From assembly GCA_036925085.1 (NCBI GenBank), contig JAUPFP010000028.1, positions 412,001 to 476,000 on the forward strand: a DNA stretch of 64,000 nt, written 5' to 3'. Both the position numbers and the translations under genes were made by a program. Below the pieces are notes generated by a model, which worked only from the letters and a program-made list of their open reading frames with translations, searched no databases and was not told where the DNA came from. Source of the DNA: Brachycybe producta (Eukaryota > Arthropoda > Diplopoda > Playtdesmida > Andrognathidae). This document shows, piece after piece, positions 1 through 11,600 of the stretch (positions are counted from its first letter, which is position 1; every line of letters begins with the position of its first letter).

Positions 1-648
1 GTTCATATATCTATAAATGAATAGAGAAAAGAGACTGATGATTCGCAAATTAGAAAATGCCCTAAAAGATTAATTTTAAAGACATCAATATTAAAATGCT
101 GTGATTCAGTTTCTTTTCCAGTTTCCAGTGGCGCGCTTATATCTGTTGAGGCCCTTAGGGGCTGTGAGATTTTGGGACCCCCGGAAGAAAATCGCCTCTG
201 CCAGTTTCTCAATTTCTTCCCAACGTTGCTTTCTAAAATGCATAATAACCAGGGCTCTCATTATAGAAATAACTTTAAATTGTCATATGACAGTAAATTG
301 TCATATCTATCTCATAACTTCGTAACAGTCACAAAAGCAAATTACAAAATGTTATTATGACAAATATTGTCATATGACTGCCATTGTTGACTGGTGTACC
401 ACATAATGCAATAGTCATAAAATAATAGCTCACAAGCCATGACATCATAAGGTATAACTGCCACAACGTTTATGATTTTTTTTTTCTGTGATGAGGTCCC
501 GGAATTCTATTCTAGTGTTATTTTTTATTGGCATGTTTTGTAATGGTTGCTTAAGTTATAATTATAAACCCATCTTAATAATTATGTATAATCTAATTAA
601 TATTATTTTTATATTTACAACCAGTGAGTAATTTGTACTTCATAACAG
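1..648. other. Noncoding sequence, probably an intron of the filamin-like gene
   Basis: No convincing coding exon is present. The stretch carries a dispersed repeat (about 240-495) and ends in the acceptor of the first exon seen. The first CH domain of the downstream gene must lie to the left of the window, so this is most simply an intron. Confidence 0.6.
240..495 (+). repeat. Dispersed repeat, copy 1 of 2
   Basis: About 250 bp that match 61835-62095 in the same orientation. Shared landmarks in the same order are 'cataac.t.g.aacagtca', 'tgacaaatattgt', 'agtcataaaataata' and a T-run followed by 'tctgtaatgagg' or 'tctgtgatgagg'. No open reading frame or clear terminal repeat is visible, so the class is unknown. 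Confidence 0.6.
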
Positions 649-2534
649 CTGAAAGATACTGCATGTTAAAATGGGTGAAACGAACAATTCCAAAATCTAT
701 GGTTACTAACTTTCGTGAAGACTGGAAAGACGGAACTGCACTGTGCGCCCTCGTCAATGCACTTGTTCCGGGCACATGTCCAAGATACGATCTTCTGGAC
801 AAAAGTCAAGAACTCTCTAATATCGAATTAGGACTGAATCTAGCAAAATTGCACTTGAAAGTAAAAGCGGTAAGCGGTTTTTTTTAATTTGGCTAATTAC
901 TCGGCAAACAGCCTAGAACTAATGCCTGTGGCATAGCATGGCATAAGCAAGGTTTTAGAACATTGCCGTAACATTCTAATAATGTACTTTATTAAAATGA
1001 AGTATAACTTGATTTCAACAAAAGATACTCATAATTTGTGATAAATTACTAATTTCTTTGAATGTTACAGGATGTAACTGCGGAAGATTTTCAAATAATG
1101 ATGGACGATACCGAGATAAAAATAGTAAAGTACATCTCTATACTCCAGTTGGCCCACGAAAAGCGTTTAAAAAGTAGACAGAACCCAGCCATAATAACCG
1201 AACATCCAACTACAGACATTGAGGATGAAATTCAGAATCCCACTTGTTTTGCAAGAGGAATGGGAATCATTTTAGCTCATAAGGGTCAAAAAGCATGGTT
1301 TAATATTTACCTTCATGCAAACCAATGCATGGACATTGTTGTCGAAATCGAAGGACCCGAAAATGATTTTTGCACGAAGAGAATTACGATTCACTCTCCG
1401 AGGAAGACACAAACCATCGACAACTTCGACGACGAAACGACGTTATCTACCGGACGCCAACTGAACATGGATTTCGAATACGAAGTAATGCAGCAGATGG
1501 TAGCAGTTGGATACACTCCGCAAAATACCGGCGACTATAAGGTGTCCATCATCTATCGAGGTCAACATATTCGTGGAAGTCCTTACAATGTCTGGGTAGA
1601 TGAACCGTCTCCAAACAGCTGTACTAAATATAAAAGTGACCACGGTAATAAGATGTTAGGAGTAAATTTGTCTCGACAGGATAGTGGAACATTAACATCG
1701 TATACCACGAAATTCGGAGAACCGATACTCTGCGATCATCCACCTACTAGCAGTAAAATCATCCGTCGTAAGGTGTTGCGTAGCATCGTGTATCGTAATG
1801 GAGAACAGGTTATTCTTCACGGTGACGAGCCATTGCCACCGGACCCAAGAGCTTGGTCGTCTGGAACGAGTGTACAAATTTATGACAGTAGCAACGAAAG
1901 TACGACGAGCGAATGTGGTAATTTCGAAGAAGATTGTCGTAGCACAGTATCGACACCGAACACTGAGACTGCAGAGTACGACCTACTCGAATCTCTACCC
2001 GAAGATGACCAACTTTTCAAAAATGGAATTCAAATCGACAAGATAATTGAAGAAGTACAGGCCGAAGAAGAAGTAAATGCAAAGCTCGAAGAACGAAACG
2101 ACGAAAGTCCGTCGAAAACGACACCGAAACTAAAACTCATCGAAGAACAAGAGGAAATTAATAATACAACACCAAGAAAAGAACAAAATGAACATACTAA
2201 TACAAAAACACAACTCACGACCGAACCAAATTCGAACAGAATAAACGGAATTCCACGTCAAAGATGTTCTTCGCTCAGAATGACAAACGGAGTACAACAT
2301 TCGGCAACACGACCATTAACTCCAAGAATTCCTAACGAATTAATTAACGAATGGGGAGAGTTATGGAATGCTGATGGAGAAGGTATCGTAAAGACCAGAG
2401 TTAAAGCATTAGAAAGCAACCTTCAAAACGACAAGCAGAAAAAAAAATATCTGTCTCAATCTACTTCGAATCTGCAATTGTCGAACATGACTAATGTACA
2501 AATTAAACTGATTGAAAAGGAAACACCACAATAA
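649..2534 (+). CDS. Filamin-family actin-binding protein, C-terminal exons (5' end outside the window)
   Basis: Two exons, 649-869 and 1071-2534, joined in phase 0 across a 201-bp intron (donor gtaagc, acceptor ttacag). An alternative acceptor at 625 keeps the same phase. The first exon and the start of the second encode the filamin-type second CH domain: the L-K-W-V-K-R, N-F-R-E-D-W-x-D-G and L-C-A-L-V blocks align with the CH2 of vertebrate filamins. One filamin Ig repeat follows (about 1235-1605), with the typical end G-D-Y-K-V then G-Q-H-I-x-G-S-P-Y. It is longer than the usual 96 residues because of an internal insertion. The remaining ~300 residues are charged, Ser/Thr/Glu-rich and apparently disordered, ending at TAA 2532-2534. 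No further filamin repeats or C-terminal dimerisation repeat follow. By domain type it resembles the jitterbug/FLN-2 branch or a truncated filamin; I cannot decide which. Expected role: actin-linked cytoskeletal protein. Confidence 0.8.
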
Positions 2535-4927
2535 AGAAATCAAAATAACTTATCAATGCTTTCCATATATATTTAATACTTACCTCCTCTTAACTTAATC
2601 TTCCTCTTAACAAATTTTTCTTCTAAATCAAACTTCAGAAGAATTAATTTTGCAACATTTTTTGTATTTTTTTACAGAACAAAAATATAATAATCTTGAA
2701 GAAAACAAGAAACGTTATAACAAATGATTTGTCTTCTTTTCTCCTGCTACGGCAATATTCCAACGGAAATCTGAAAAGTTTTCACAAAATTTAAATTATC
2801 ACTTCCAAACTCCAGTGTATCTTTCAAAAAAATATGATACAAATAATCATAACTTAACTGAGAGTTAAGAAGAAATTCCATCAGAAAATTCTTCAGTATC
2901 AGTAGGCATGTGTGTCCAATAAAAACTTTTCCATATTATATAAAGCAACTGAAAATTCTATATGTATAAAAATATTTTTGTACTAATTAATATGCAAATA
3001 AACAAAACCTTATTTTCGATATTATGAAATAGTACAACTGTTGTTATTTAGATGTAAATAATTATTTTGATAATGCTATTTATTATTATTATTATCATAT
3101 ATAGACACATGTATTTCTTACAATTTCTTTGTTTTTCTATTTGTAAAATAGAAACTGGCCAACAAAATGCCATGAAGCAAAAGAAAGCCATAAAAATAAC
3201 CTTTGAAGAAAACTTCTCTTCACGTCTTCTTCGAAAACATGATTAAAAGACAATGACAACATAAAAAAGACAATTTTTGATGAAACAATGAAACACAATG
3301 TTGTCGAAATTATATCACTGACAAATTTTTCATATCAAAACAATGATTTTTTTTTTGAAAAGAATAAAAACAAAAATACATTCCAGAATAATCGAATAAA
3401 AAAAAATGTCGCAAAATTTTTCATAATCCTTTTTTGAAATATAACAAAATAATACTAATTAAAACAACATGTTCGTTAGTTTGTATCATAATTTAAATGT
3501 GACATCAGCAGCTATTGGACTAATAAAATACAAGAAGGTTTTCGAATAAAGAGACGAAATAGAATCTTAAATATTATGCACATCTTACATAGAATATGCT
3601 AATTGGCACTAAACAGAAAAAAACGACATCAGCTTTCTTTATAGTGTTAAGAAGAACTATATGACACATTAGAAAGTTAGAAGAGGATTTCAGAAGATCA
3701 AAAAACTTCAAAACTGAAAATAATTCAGTTCCTGTCGAAATAGCAAAATTCCAGTTTTCATAAACGCTTGTTTACTGCAAAACTCTTCGGTTAGCTGATC
3801 CCAGTGATGAAGGAACAACAACAAAAACTTAAAAAGCAAACCCCCAAAATAAAATCGGCCAGGCATTTCTGATATTATAGACAAGATTTACAAGTATGAC
3901 CTAATATATTAATTAGTAACTCTTGCATTTCTTTACAAAAATCTGCAATTTTCCAAGACATTTTCATATAATTAACCAAAAAAAAATGAGTATTAAGAAG
4001 TTTTTGATTTCACCGCAATATATAAATTAAAAGAATAAATTAATTAGTAATTAAAATAACTAAAAAGCTGCTCCTTCTGTTATGAGAATTGCAAAAAAAA
4101 ATCGTGGGTTGGGAATTTGAATTTTTTGAAACAAAAATGAAGTTTAAGAAATATTTACAATTACACTTCATACAGAATTAATTACCCCTTGTCCAAAATT
4201 ATGACGCTGCATTGTGCTGTCCCTTGCTCGATATGACTAGGTAAAATAATGGTGCATCATTTGTAAAACAGCAAAAAATGGTACCATCAGGCAAAAAAAA
4301 AAAAAAAAATCAATTCATTTAGAACCTATCAGCTGCTATAAAGATTTAATCACATACGAAAAAATTAAAAGTAAAGGACTAAATAAGCTTGCATTTAAGA
4401 TGCAAACTGAGAAATTAAACCAAGTCACAGTTTAAATTACGCACCGATTTAGGTAGACGAAGCAATATTTCTAAGAAATTGATAGCTTATTTGAAACTAG
4501 ATGAGTAAAGGACTTGGGTTATGTATTTTAGTTACCATATGTTGCTTACAGTAATATTTAAATAGATCGGTTTTTATTTTACACCTTACCCTTCCGTCAA
4601 AAATAAAAATTTTAGTGTTTTCAACCTACAATTGAATTTATTTTTCTGAAGATATCGACATAATAATACAATCACCTAATTGATTTCACCCTCCTAGTCT
4701 CAAACAAGCAATGAATTTCTTTTAAAAGTTATTTCTAGAAAGCTAAAAACCGTGAATACCAGCAGTTCTACAGTATGTTCAAAGAAAAAATTCAAGTCAG
4801 GGTTAATGAAACTTCAAAAGCAAAAAGATACATGTAAGTATGAATTGGTCCATCCTATAAAGAAACTTAAAACACATCAAATTAGCATCACGATGATGGG
4901 GATAATAGAAATAACAAAACTCAAGAA
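2535..4927. other. Tail-to-tail intergenic region with both 3' UTRs
   Basis: This AT-rich stretch separates the convergent filamin-like and APC genes. Plus-strand poly(A)-signal hexamers (aataaa) occur at the stop codon (about 2531), near 2920 and near 2997. Minus-strand signals (tttatt on the plus strand) occur near 4574 and 4637 and could end the APC mRNA 300-350 bp after its stop. Otherwise it holds homopolymer A/T runs and no coding sequence. Confidence 0.6.
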
Positions 4928-7900
4928 TCAAGCAGTCGTCACCAAAGACGGCTGCTTGGAGTCTTCAATTTTATTTGTTTCGCCAATATGAAAACAAACA
5001 TCTTGTTGCCTCACAGTAGGAGATACTGCGACATGATTTAACGTAGGAATAAGTGACCTGTGGAGAACTTTTCCGCTACTCCTCGAAACAGAAACTGGAA
5101 TCTGGCTGCTTGGAGTGTAATTAAAAGGGGTAACAATAGCTGCAGCTGGCATCTTCGCTTCAGTGCTGTTATAATTACTGGTCACCGGCAGTTCATTGGC
5201 ACCGTCCACAATGATACAAGAACTTTGCCGTGCAGCCGACGTGGCGACAGAAGTGTCGGGAGATGAGTTTTCTCCCTCAGCCATTCCAGATTGTTCCGAA
5301 GGTTCATCGGAATCTTGACTCGTTTCCGCATCTCTTTTGGCAACCAGACGAGCCTTACGAGCCAGCCACTTCTGAAGTCTTGCTTCGGCCAGTGCTCTCG
5401 TGCCTTTCTTTACGAACGAACTCTTGGAACTCGTTTCTTCTTTCTTTACATTCATTTCAGAATTCTCCTTCATGATGTCTCCTTTGTGCTTCTCCGAACC
5501 TTCGTCGGCACAGTGGTGTGGTATCAATGAACATTCAAAAGTGGGTAGCTTCTCGTAAGTCGAACTTCTGCTCATTCCTTCTTTCGGCGTTGCTGCTTTT
5601 GCTTCGGCCGACGATGACATTTTAGTTGTCTTCCCACCAGACTTCCAAAGTGAGGAAACTCTACTTTTAACGTCTTTCTTTACAACGCTTGATCCACTGA
5701 GACTTTTACGAGAGTTCGATGTACTCGAAGATGTGTTTGAACACAGACTTCCGTTACTAGAAGATCGTTTTGCGTCACTCAAAGTTCCATTTAGGAGGCT
5801 GACCTGACTATTTAAAGGAACGTTTCGTTTGCTGCTGCTACCAGAGCTTCCAAGACTATGAGTGCTGGGCGAATTTCTGACACCTATCGAGGAAGTGCCT
5901 CTCGCACTTCCAATACTGTTGGACAAACTGCGTTGAACGGGCGATGAACTCTGACCTCTTCGGCTCAATACGCGGTTGCTTTGAATTACTTTTGGTTCAT
6001 TGTTAGCAACTTTGGTAATTGATCGCTGTGAAGTGCGCTGTGTTGAATTGCTGTCATCAAGACTGCGAGAAACAGTTAGTTTTGATCGTGAGGTAGACCT
6101 TCCAGTTGCTCCGTGTGGTGGGCGCTCCTCTTTATGCTGCTGAAATGTTTGATGTTCAACTGAGCTTGAAACTCTTCCGAAGGTTGGTATACGTGTCTTG
6201 CTCGGAGAAATCTTCGGAGGTGCATTCTGAGATGGTTTTTCTTTGGTAAAAGTGCCCTGTTTAATTGGAGGTTTCGGTCGAGGCCCCTGCTGTTTGCCAT
6301 CACTAAAGTTTTGGACTTCCTCCATGTGACCATTTTGAACAATTTTACCAAGAGGACGAATAACTTTGACTTCGTTAGGTTGGCTGATCTTTTTCAATGA
6401 CGGACTTCTGGTTGGAGTACAGTCCGTTGGTAACCGACTTCCAGAAACCACTTTCTGTTGACTCTGTGTGGCCCGAAGAGCTGATGTTCGTGTCGGTTTA
6501 ACAACCATCTCTTTTTTGGTAAGTGAAGAGAATCGTGTTGTTGAACATGACGAGATTATTTGCTGCCGTGGGTAAAGAGATTTCCGTTTGCCTCTTATTC
6601 CCTTCGGAATAGATTTTTCCTCTTGGTTGTTCGTATTCCAACGCATGGAATCTCTGTTTATTGGCTTAATAATGCGAGGACCACGTTGAATGATAGGCGA
6701 ATTTGGAACGCTATCTCGAGATTCTGAACGATCGGAAGATAAGCTATCGGAACCGTTCGACACTAGAGAAAGTGTTTCACATTCAATCAAATCATCAAAT
6801 AAAGACTCTTCGGCAGAATAATCTTGCAGCTGAAGTTCATTCAGCGTGCTCAAAACTAAATTTGCATCTTCTCTAAGCACCAAAACCTCTTCAGGAGTAA
6901 TATACAAATCACGCCCTTCATTTAAATCAACAACATTGCCATGTTTAGAACAGCTTTCTATCTGCTTTCTTGAAAACTGCCGATCATCATAACGTTCAAA
7001 CTGTTGTTTTTCATTGTCTTCATCACTCAGCTGTTCTTCTGGAGACTCGTCCCAAGGTTGAAGCGGTTCTGGATCGGCCGGAAGATCATCTTCGACATCG
7101 GTGTCATTGTTGTTTTCCAACGTGTCCGTAGCAACTTCCGTACAATCTTTCACAGAGTCCGTGATCTCCAATAAAGTTGACGGAGGATTGACGTTTTCGA
7201 TAATTTCCGAAACAGAAAAACCACTACGACCACTAGCAACCATGTTACTATCTCGAGCATACATTTCAGCCATAGCCACAACCGACTTCAAACATTTAAA
7301 CATGACATCTGATCCCACACTGCCATCATCGTTACTTATCCCTTCAGACTTGGAATCGGCAACTTCCGAAACAATACTACAAACACTGTACGTGCTCGAT
7401 GACATATCGAGATCTTCCATAATTGACGGAGGTTTAACATTATCGATTATATCACTCACCACATTACTTCTCATACTTAGGGTTTCAACAGACGCATCCA
7501 TAGACTGTTGTTTCGCAATGTTACTAGTAGTACCATCTGCTAAAGCCCTCATTACCAGTTCTGGAACAATCTTAGAACGTTGTGAAACGAATCGGCCTCT
7601 TCCGACCTGTTGTTGATCTGACAAATGATTGATCGGAGCAGAATCTACCGAACTTTTCCGACCGAGACTATCCGAAGCACCGCTGCTTATCATACTGCAA
7701 CTCAAATCACCCATGACAGACGGAGGATTGACATTGTCGATCATGTCCGAACACTGGCTCACTAAACTCTGTTCCATCTCCTCGGACAGGCCTTTTACTT
7801 CTTTCTGAACTTCTACAACAACTTTGGTAGCTTCCATGAGAATGAGCAACGAACCAGTTTCAATGTTGTTTTGTTCGTCGCTGTCCTGTCTACAAGCCGA

Positions 7901-8649
7901 ATCCAAAACATGCGTTTTGATTTCGTTACAGTCTTTTGCGACCGAATGATCATCACTGTTTAGTGCGTCGATGTTTACAACATCGATGTCGACTTTCTCT
8001 GTGCTTCCTGCTGTTGTGTCGATAGGGTCGTCTGTTGCAACAGCAGTGCACTGCAAGTTTTTTTCAACCGGAATCAAACTTGCGCCATCACTTTCTTCCT
8101 CGTTTTTAGTTTCGCAACCATCGTATGGTGTTTCTGGCGTTGGTGACATGGGTTTCTCAACAACGCACTCCATTTTTGTGATACCTTTACTATGAGACAT
8201 ATGCTTAACGCTCCCGCCAACAGCACAAGGTAATAAACTACCACGCAGCTTTCTACTTTTTTGTTTTGGCTTATCCTTAGAAGAATAACTTTTGGGCATT
8301 CCAGAGCTAATACACTCTTCGAGAAGAGCTTGCTCTGAAGGGGATGGTTCAACACACAAAGATTCCACACTCAAGGAACTCAATGAACTGTTTTGTGAAA
8401 AACAGACAGGAGTGTCCTCCACAGGAAACTGCATACTTGTGTCCCCTCCTCCTCCTCCACCTCCAACACAAACGGCGTCACAAGTATCTTGACCACTCAC
8501 ATCGGTGTCTGCAATACTTAACGAACTCAGAGAAAAGCCTCGCGACAGGCATGATGGAGTACCCTCCTCGGCATACTGCTTTAACGTATCATTGCTAATC
8601 ATTGGCTCTGTGACATTGCAAACTCGGGCACCAGCTTCCTGTATCGTGC
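4928..8649 (-). CDS. APC: APC exon 15: last 20-aa repeats, SAMP3, basic region, EB1-binding tail
   Basis: Residues about 1839-3079. Two 20-aa repeats lie at about 8545-8579 (A-E-E-G-T-P-S-C-L-S) and 8398-8430 (V-E-D-T-P-V-C-F-S). The third SAMP motif (C-I-S-S-G-M-P) is at about 8292-8316. A long acidic Ser-rich stretch follows, with a thrice-repeated element of the form I-I/M-D/E-N-V-N/K-P-P-S (near 7170-7210, 7420-7450 and 7715-7745). The basic Ser/Arg/Lys region starts near R-G-P-R-I-I-K-P (about 6690), as in human. V-T-P-F-N-Y then S-Q-I-P (5096-5107) is the EB1-binding SxIP block. A second SxIP-like T-R-I-P occurs near 6190. The protein ends S-L-V-T-T-A before TGA at 4928-4930. Confidence 0.92.
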
Positions 8650-11600
8650 CTAAAAAACAGAACATCAAAATTACTTTAGTCAAATAGTCTACACTCGTAT
8701 ATAGCATGTGTACACGTAAGTGCATTCAAAAAGTTCCCGAAATTTTGTTAACAAAATTTTATTGAGCGAACAGTTCACCTTACAAACCTAATCACCTTCA
8801 AAGCACAATTTATAACTAAAAACCTAAAGGTCACACCTTAATATTAAGTGTTAACTTCAGGCGGATGTATTCAACAAATAATGCATTTGTTATAAAAAAT
8901 AGTTATGAAATGTTTCTAAACACCTGCTATCAATAACAATAACTACAATCTAATAAAAATACAGCTCTTCCTCTTTCTCCCTCGTCCTCCTACAACCTCA
9001 AACATTCTAAACGAAAACACACTGAATTAATTACCTAATGTTGCACAAGTGGAATGAGTAGATGTCGTTGACGAATTCGCTAGATCACTGCCATTATTGA
9101 TCTTTGAACATTGCTGCCTGCCGTTCTGATTCTCAAAATCTGCAGTTTTGTTTGCCAGCCGTTCGAAACTGTTAATTTTAATGTCCTGGCTCACTGAAAA
9201 AACCAACAAAAACAAATCACAATTGCAACAAGACAATTTATCTCTCAATTAAACATTTGAGGATAAAAATGTTATTTTAAAAACAAAAATACCATTTCAA
9301 AGTAAAACGCCTTTTCTTAAAAAAAATTATAAAATCATAGTAGCTTCTTACCATCAATAGAATCAATAGTCAAATTACTAAGTGAAGTAGCATTAGAAAT
9401 GTTGGCTGGTGTTCCTTCCTCAGCAAACACAGTTAACGTATCCTCAGCCGTAAAAGGTTCGCGCAACTTAGGAGCTATATTAGACACCGCACTGTGACGA
9501 GGTTGAGGTGATACGTGGCAAAACTGTGGTTTATTGTAATGTGCCTTATCTGATTTACTCGAACAGTTATCAAACTGTTGTTCCAACAAATTGCCAGCAT
9601 GTCTTCCACTACCACTGTGGTTCGATTTTGGCATTCCCGACCGAATACACTGCGCCAAGATCTTTTCGGGATCGTCATCAAAAACAGAACTTGTGTCCGA
9701 ACTACTGTCATGACCGCAAGCGCCAGGTTCAGAGTTCTTGTTATTGTATTCGTTAGGTTTAAGCGAATTGTTATCACTGTGCTGCAGTTTATTGTTTGGC
9801 TTACATAGCGCGTTTGCTGTTGCAACCATGCAAGATGCAGAAGAACCTTGAGGTGGTATCGATGGTGGGCACCCTAATTTCAAGTTATTCGATTTAACCG
9901 GAATGAAGCTACTACGCAACCGAGCACTGCCTCCGAGAACGTTAAGTTTGCTTGATAGTTTTGTATTGTTATGTTTCTGTTTGTCATGTCTCGAATTATT
10001 AGGCATTGCCGAATTGATGCATGCCGCGAGAATGTCGTCTTCGTTATCTTCGTCATCGGACTGATCTTCTGATGTAACAACTTTCTCTGGTGCATTGTCG
10101 TTTTGGAGAGATTCATCTACTGGAGAAGTACTGTCCAATTCCTGTAATTAAAAATAAAGTTAATGTTGTGAAAAACATTAAATCATCAAAATAAAAGAGT
10201 TAATCATTTTAAAGCAGTGTTTGATAAAACTGAAAATTATATGAAACTTTAAAAAGTTAATTTCCAAAGATATAATTTAAGACCAAAATAATTCTGCAGA
10301 TACTTTTTGGAAGCTAATATTCTCACAAGTAATCGAAGGTCTTGTTGAAGGGGGAGCAACTGGTGCAACCTTCCAATTAATCTAGAGGCTAATCTAATTC
10401 TAGCTTCTTAGCAGCCTCATTAAAATGCCTTAATAATCTTGAAAATATTCTTTCTTTGTACCAACATTTACCCTTCTATTTTCAAATATACTTTGATAGA
10501 CTTCAATAAAACGCATAATTAACTAGGCTAGTTTTTCAGGGTGCAGAAACGCCAGTCAAAATTTTTTTTAGAAAACTAGAATGGCAAAGATTATGCTGAA
10601 AGTTTTTTCAGAGCAATATCTTTAAAAAAAAACATTTAATACTAGTTTGAAAATGAGCAGTTTTCAGCTTTTTTGTTCGCATCAACATTTTACGTAAATT
10701 ATTTTCACATTTTTTAAAACTGTCATCAAAAAATTGATTATGAAACATATCACCGCAAAAAAAAAAAAACTTTTAGCAATATCACCGATTTTCCTAGTTT
10801 TGAAAACACTGTTTTGTAATGTTTCGCTTAAAACACGTTTGCCTGCAGTGCCTACATTTTCTAAAAAATCACGAAGAGGAAATAAAACTATAAAGCTAAC
10901 CTAAAAACGTTCTAATCGTTTTCCTAAACAACAAACGTAGTCCCACGTGAGTATTTATCTTAATAAGAATAAACATATAGTATATCCTCCTATGCAGGCT
11001 CCCAACCTGACACAAATGCGTTCTCTTATCAAACGATAATTTAAAATAAGAGTGGTATGGAGCTGTGTAGGAAGACACTTAACATTATTAAGTACTCAGG
11101 CGTAACCCACTCTCCCACCCATGTTGAACAATAAAAACCAAAATAATTTCTGCCTAAGTACTTCGTAATTTTCTGATGGAGAAGATTCCGGCGAGTCCGT
11201 CTTGTTATCGTCATCTTTCGCGTTCTCGTCTCCACAATCAAAACCGTGGTCGTCCATACTTTTGACACTGTCGTCACCAAATGGTAGTGAACTCAAACTA
11301 GTACCCTTGGAAAACTCCAGTGGCGTTCCTTCATCCAGATAAACACGTGGTGCATCTTCAAACACACTGTTTATTGTATCTGACACAGATGCAGTTTTTT
11401 TGGCTGGAACTGGTCTTGTAAACCGTGACTGTAATATGGATTCCCTTGGAATTTTACTTGTAAACGCGACTGGAGCACGACCAGGCCGAGGACTAGAAGG
11501 ACACGTCTGACCAGGAGAATCGGGAAGATCGCTAGGAGAAACCACTTCACTAGCCCTACGACTGAAACAACCACAAAAACACTTTTAATGAATCTGCATG

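Noticed and set aside
7101-7616. A 171-codon plus-strand open frame
   Set aside because: It lies antisense to APC exon 15, whose homology is certain; Ser/Asp-rich coding strands leave long antisense frames.
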